Program-made: the position numbers and the translations under genes | Shown here: positions 4,610 through 6,776 of the stretch, piece after piece | Layout: each line of letters begins with the position of its first letter | How positions within the stretch are numbered: the first letter of the stretch is position 1 | Source: Deltaproteobacteria bacterium | GTDB taxonomy: Bacteria; Myxococcota_A; UBA9160 | Reading direction: 5' to 3' | Assembly (NCBI GenBank): GCA_003520425.1 | Contig: DOUU01000149.1 | Location: 1-6,776 of the forward strand | DNA length: 6,776 nucleotides | Notes under the pieces: generated by a model | What the model saw: the letters and a program-made list of their open reading frames with translations, nothing else | Database searches by the model: none | Told to the model about the DNA's origin: nothing

Positions 4610-6776
4610 ATGAAACCTCATTCCCTTCGCTGGCTCGCGTGCGCTGCCCTCGTCACCGCGATGGCAAGCGGGGCGACACGTGCCGACGCGCAGCAAGCTG
4701 CGGCCAGTGGCTCCGGCCCTTTGCCCGCGAGCGGGTCGGGAGCGCCTGCGGCTTCGGCGCAGCCTCCGACTTCCGCTCCAATCGCCCTCGAGGAGATCTC
4801 GACTCGGGCCGTGGAGACCTCGGAGCACCTCCGCGCCATCGCGACTCGGCTCGAGTCCTCGGCAAATCTGGAGGACGCCGAGGCCGCTCGAGCCCAGGAC
4901 GCCCGGCGCCTCGAATCCGCTGTCGCCGATACCAATGCGGTGCTTGAGCTCGAGCAGCCCTTCGCGGTGGTGGTCGATCTGACCCAAGCTTGGACGGACG
5001 CGCGCCGCCACCTCGTCGCAGTCGTCGCAAGAACGACGGCCCAGACAAGCCAGTACTCCGCCGCTCTCGACGAGATCCAGAATCTGCGCGACGTGTGGAC
5101 ACGCACAGGAGAAGCGGCGCGCGCCCAAGATGCTCCACAAGAGTTGATCATGCGCGTCGAAGCGACTCTTGGCGACATTCGACGAACGCACGAACGGATC
5201 CTGGCTCTGCGCAATCGTCTCCTCGCGCTCCAAGGCGAAGCCACGCGCCAGCTCGGGGTCTGCGACGAGCTGCTGGCCCGGCTGGAGGAGGTCAGGCACA
5301 GAGAAGGAGCGGAGCTTGCCGTGCGAACCGGCATGCCGCTTTGGCGGGTCCCACCGGCCCAATATGGCCGCGATGCCCTTCTCCGACCGCTCCTGGTGGA
5401 GAGCCGCATCGAACTCACGCTCGCAGCTTCGTTCGTTCGCAGGCACAGCGACTTTTCCTACCTGCCCCTCCTTCTCTTCACCTCGCTCGCGTTCCTCATG
5501 CGCCAGGCACGCAGTCGGGCAGAGCACTGGGCCATCTCGAGTCCGGAGATCCGCGAGCATCTCACAGTTCTCGAGCTCCCCTATTCGGTGGCACTTCTGG
5601 TCACCGGGCTCTGCGTCTACGCCCTTCACCCCGACGCTCCACGCCTTCTCTTCGATGCGGCGTCGCTGCTGGTGCTTGTACCGGTCTTGCGGGTTTTGCA
5701 CCGGATCGTCCACCCCACCCTCTTGCCGCCGATCTACGGCGTCGCGGCCCTCCGGGTCGTGGACCGGATCCAGGACTTCGTAGGAACGTCGCCTGTCATG
5801 GCGCAGCTCCTGCTCTGCCTTGCCATGGGCGGCGGGATGATTTTCATGCTTTGGTCTGTGAGTCCGGCACGCACGCGCGGGACTCCGTTCACGGAGCGCG
5901 AGCAAGGCTGGCGAACCGGAGTGACCTGGACCGGACGCCTCCTCGCCCTCGATTTCGGGATCGCATTTGTCGCAGGAGCCTTCGGTTACCTGGCTCTCGC
6001 GCGCTTCGTTTCAAGCACGGCCCTTGTCATCGTAAATGCCTTCCTGGGATTCTTCGTTGCCGCACGCGTGTTCCTCGGGCTCTGGGAAATTTCGCTCGGG
6101 GTGCGACCTCTTGCGGCCCTCCGCATGGTGAGCAGTCACCGCGAACTCATCGCGCACCGGAGCGCGACCGTCATCTTCGCGCTTGCCGTGGGGGGCTGGC
6201 TGTTCACGATCCGAGCCAACCTCGGAATGCTCGGTTTGAAAATGGACCTCCTATGGCGCGTCGCCGCAGCCAGCCTGAGCTTCGGCAGCGTGACCGTTTC
6301 CTTGGGAGACCTTTTCTTCTTTGGAATCACGCTCTGGGGCAGCTTGCTGCTTTCGCGCCTCGTGCGCTTTGTGCTGGACGAGGAAATCTTCCCGCGGTTT
6401 CGGCTCGCGCATGGCCTTCCCTACGCACTTTCGAATCTCATTCACTACGCGATCCTCACGGTTGGCTTCCTCCTTGCGCTCGCGACCCTGGGGTTCGACG
6501 CGAGTCGGCTCACGGTCATGATCGGTGCCCTGGGCGTGGGAATCGGCTTTGGCCTCCAGGCAATCGTGAACAATTTCGTGTCGGGCCTGATCCTGCTTTT
6601 CGAGCGGCCGATCAAAACCGGAGACACGGTCCAGGTAGGACAGGTGACAGGCGAGGTGAAGCGCATTGGGGTCCGATCCAGCACTGTGCGCACTTCAGCC
6701 GGGGCCGAGGTGATCGTTCCCAACTCGACCTTGATTTCGGAGAGCGTCACGAACTGGACGCTCTCGGACCGCTCCC
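4610..6776 (+). CDS. Large MscS-family mechanosensitive ion channel with signal peptide and periplasmic domain (partial, C-terminus outside window)
   Basis: 722 residues read without a stop and the frame runs off the window end. MscS channels open under membrane tension to release solutes on hypo-osmotic shock. Order of parts: a signal peptide (1-27) with basic K2/R7, a hydrophobic core and an ADA cleavage site; an Ala/Ser/Pro-rich linker (about 28-50); an Ala/Arg/Glu/Gln-rich, probably coiled-coil periplasmic region (about 54-270); then about ten hydrophobic segments, near 284-298, 325-339, 348-364, 397-413, 444-463, 470-490, 519-534, 565-585, 609-629 and the pore helix at 634-664. The pore carries GALGVGIGFGLQAIVNNF at 639-656, followed by FERPIKTGD (664-672), the MscS signature. 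The beta domain begins (VGQVTGEVKRIG, then IVPNSTL) but the cytoplasmic C-terminal domain is missing. AGGGG (4597-4601) lies 8 nt before the ATG. The architecture resembles the large MscK/MscM/YbiO group rather than minimal MscS, but the periplasmic part is too divergent for me to assign a subgroup. Confidence 0.93.
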   Translation, partial: MKPHSLRWLACAALVTAMASGATRADAQQAAASGSGPLPASGSGAPAASAQPPTSAPIALEEISTRAVETSEHLRAIATRLESSANLEDAEAARAQDARRLESAVADTNAVLELEQPFAVVVDLTQAWTDARRHLVAVVARTTAQTSQYSAALDEIQNLRDVWTRTGEAARAQDAPQELIMRVEATLGDIRRTHERILALRNRLLALQGEATRQLGVCDELLARLEEVRHREGAELAVRTGMPLWRVPPAQYGRDALLRPLLVESRIELTLAASFVRRHSDFSYLPLLLFTSLAFLMRQARSRAEHWAISSPEIREHLTVLELPYSVALLVTGLCVYALHPDAPRLLFDAASLLVLVPVLRVLHRIVHPTLLPPIYGVAALRVVDRIQDFVGTSPVMAQLLLCLAMGGGMIFMLWSVSPARTRGTPFTEREQGWRTGVTWTGRLLALDFGIAFVAGAFGYLALARFVSSTALVIVNAFLGFFVAARVFLGLWEISLGVRPLAALRMVSSHRELIAHRSATVIFALAVGGWLFTIRANLGMLGLKMDLLWRVAAASLSFGSVTVSLGDLFFFGITLWGSLLLSRLVRFVLDEEIFPRFRLAHGLPYALSNLIHYAILTVGFLLALATLGFDASRLTVMIGALGVGIGFGLQAIVNNFVSGLILLFERPIKTGDTVQVGQVTGEVKRIGVRSSTVRTSAGAEVIVPNSTLISESVTNWTLSDRS

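Noticed and set aside
4595..5905. A 436-codon minus-strand open frame opposite the channel gene
   Set aside because: The opposite strand encodes a signal peptide, membrane segments and the MscS signature without a stop. The minus-strand product has no recognisable features.

Overview
The window is GC-rich bacterial chromosomal DNA that is almost fully coding. The gene content points to a Gram-negative, probably a Pseudomonadota or Myxococcota-type organism: a FabR/DesT-type TetR regulator with a DesC/DesB pair, a channel with a cleavable signal peptide and a long predicted periplasmic domain, and a GFA protein. I cannot name the genus. I see no rRNA, tRNA, insertion sequence, phage gene or CRISPR array.

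Layout. (a) 1-2859 is a complete-looking lipid-desaturation module. A membrane fatty acyl desaturase (desB-like, 870 to beyond position 1) and its ferredoxin-reductase-type electron donor (desC-like, 2013 to 895) lie in one leftward operon. A TetR-family regulator (desT-like, 2152-2859) is transcribed divergently. The 138-bp divergent region carries a strong sigma70-type promoter for desC (TTGACA, 17 bp, TATAGT) whose predicted start point falls on the desC ATG. Two 18-bp palindromes of the same form, AGTnnACAnnTGTnnACT, cover its -10/start and -35 regions. A weaker third copy lies just upstream of desT. (b) 2860-3130 is a convergent intergenic stretch with one clear hairpin. (c) 3131-3622 (leftward) is a small heat shock protein with both hallmarks of the family. 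A sigma54-like -24/-12 element lies upstream of it. (d) 3894-4307 (rightward) is a GFA-domain zinc protein with all seven cysteines. (e) 4308-4609 holds no gene I can support. (f) 4610-6776 is a large MscS-family mechanosensitive channel, cut off by the window end inside its MscS beta domain.

How it works together. Known DesT systems sense the ratio of saturated to unsaturated acyl-CoA and repress desCB when unsaturated acyl chains suffice. Here the genes, their divergent arrangement and the paired operators all fit that model, so 1-2859 reads as a self-contained membrane-fluidity feedback circuit. The neighbours (a chaperone and a tension-gated channel) are also stress or envelope related, but nothing in the sequence ties them to the desaturase module. 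I see no clearly new system. The most informative parts are the regulatory sites: the double operator on an apparently leaderless promoter, and the possible sigma54 control of the Hsp20 gene.
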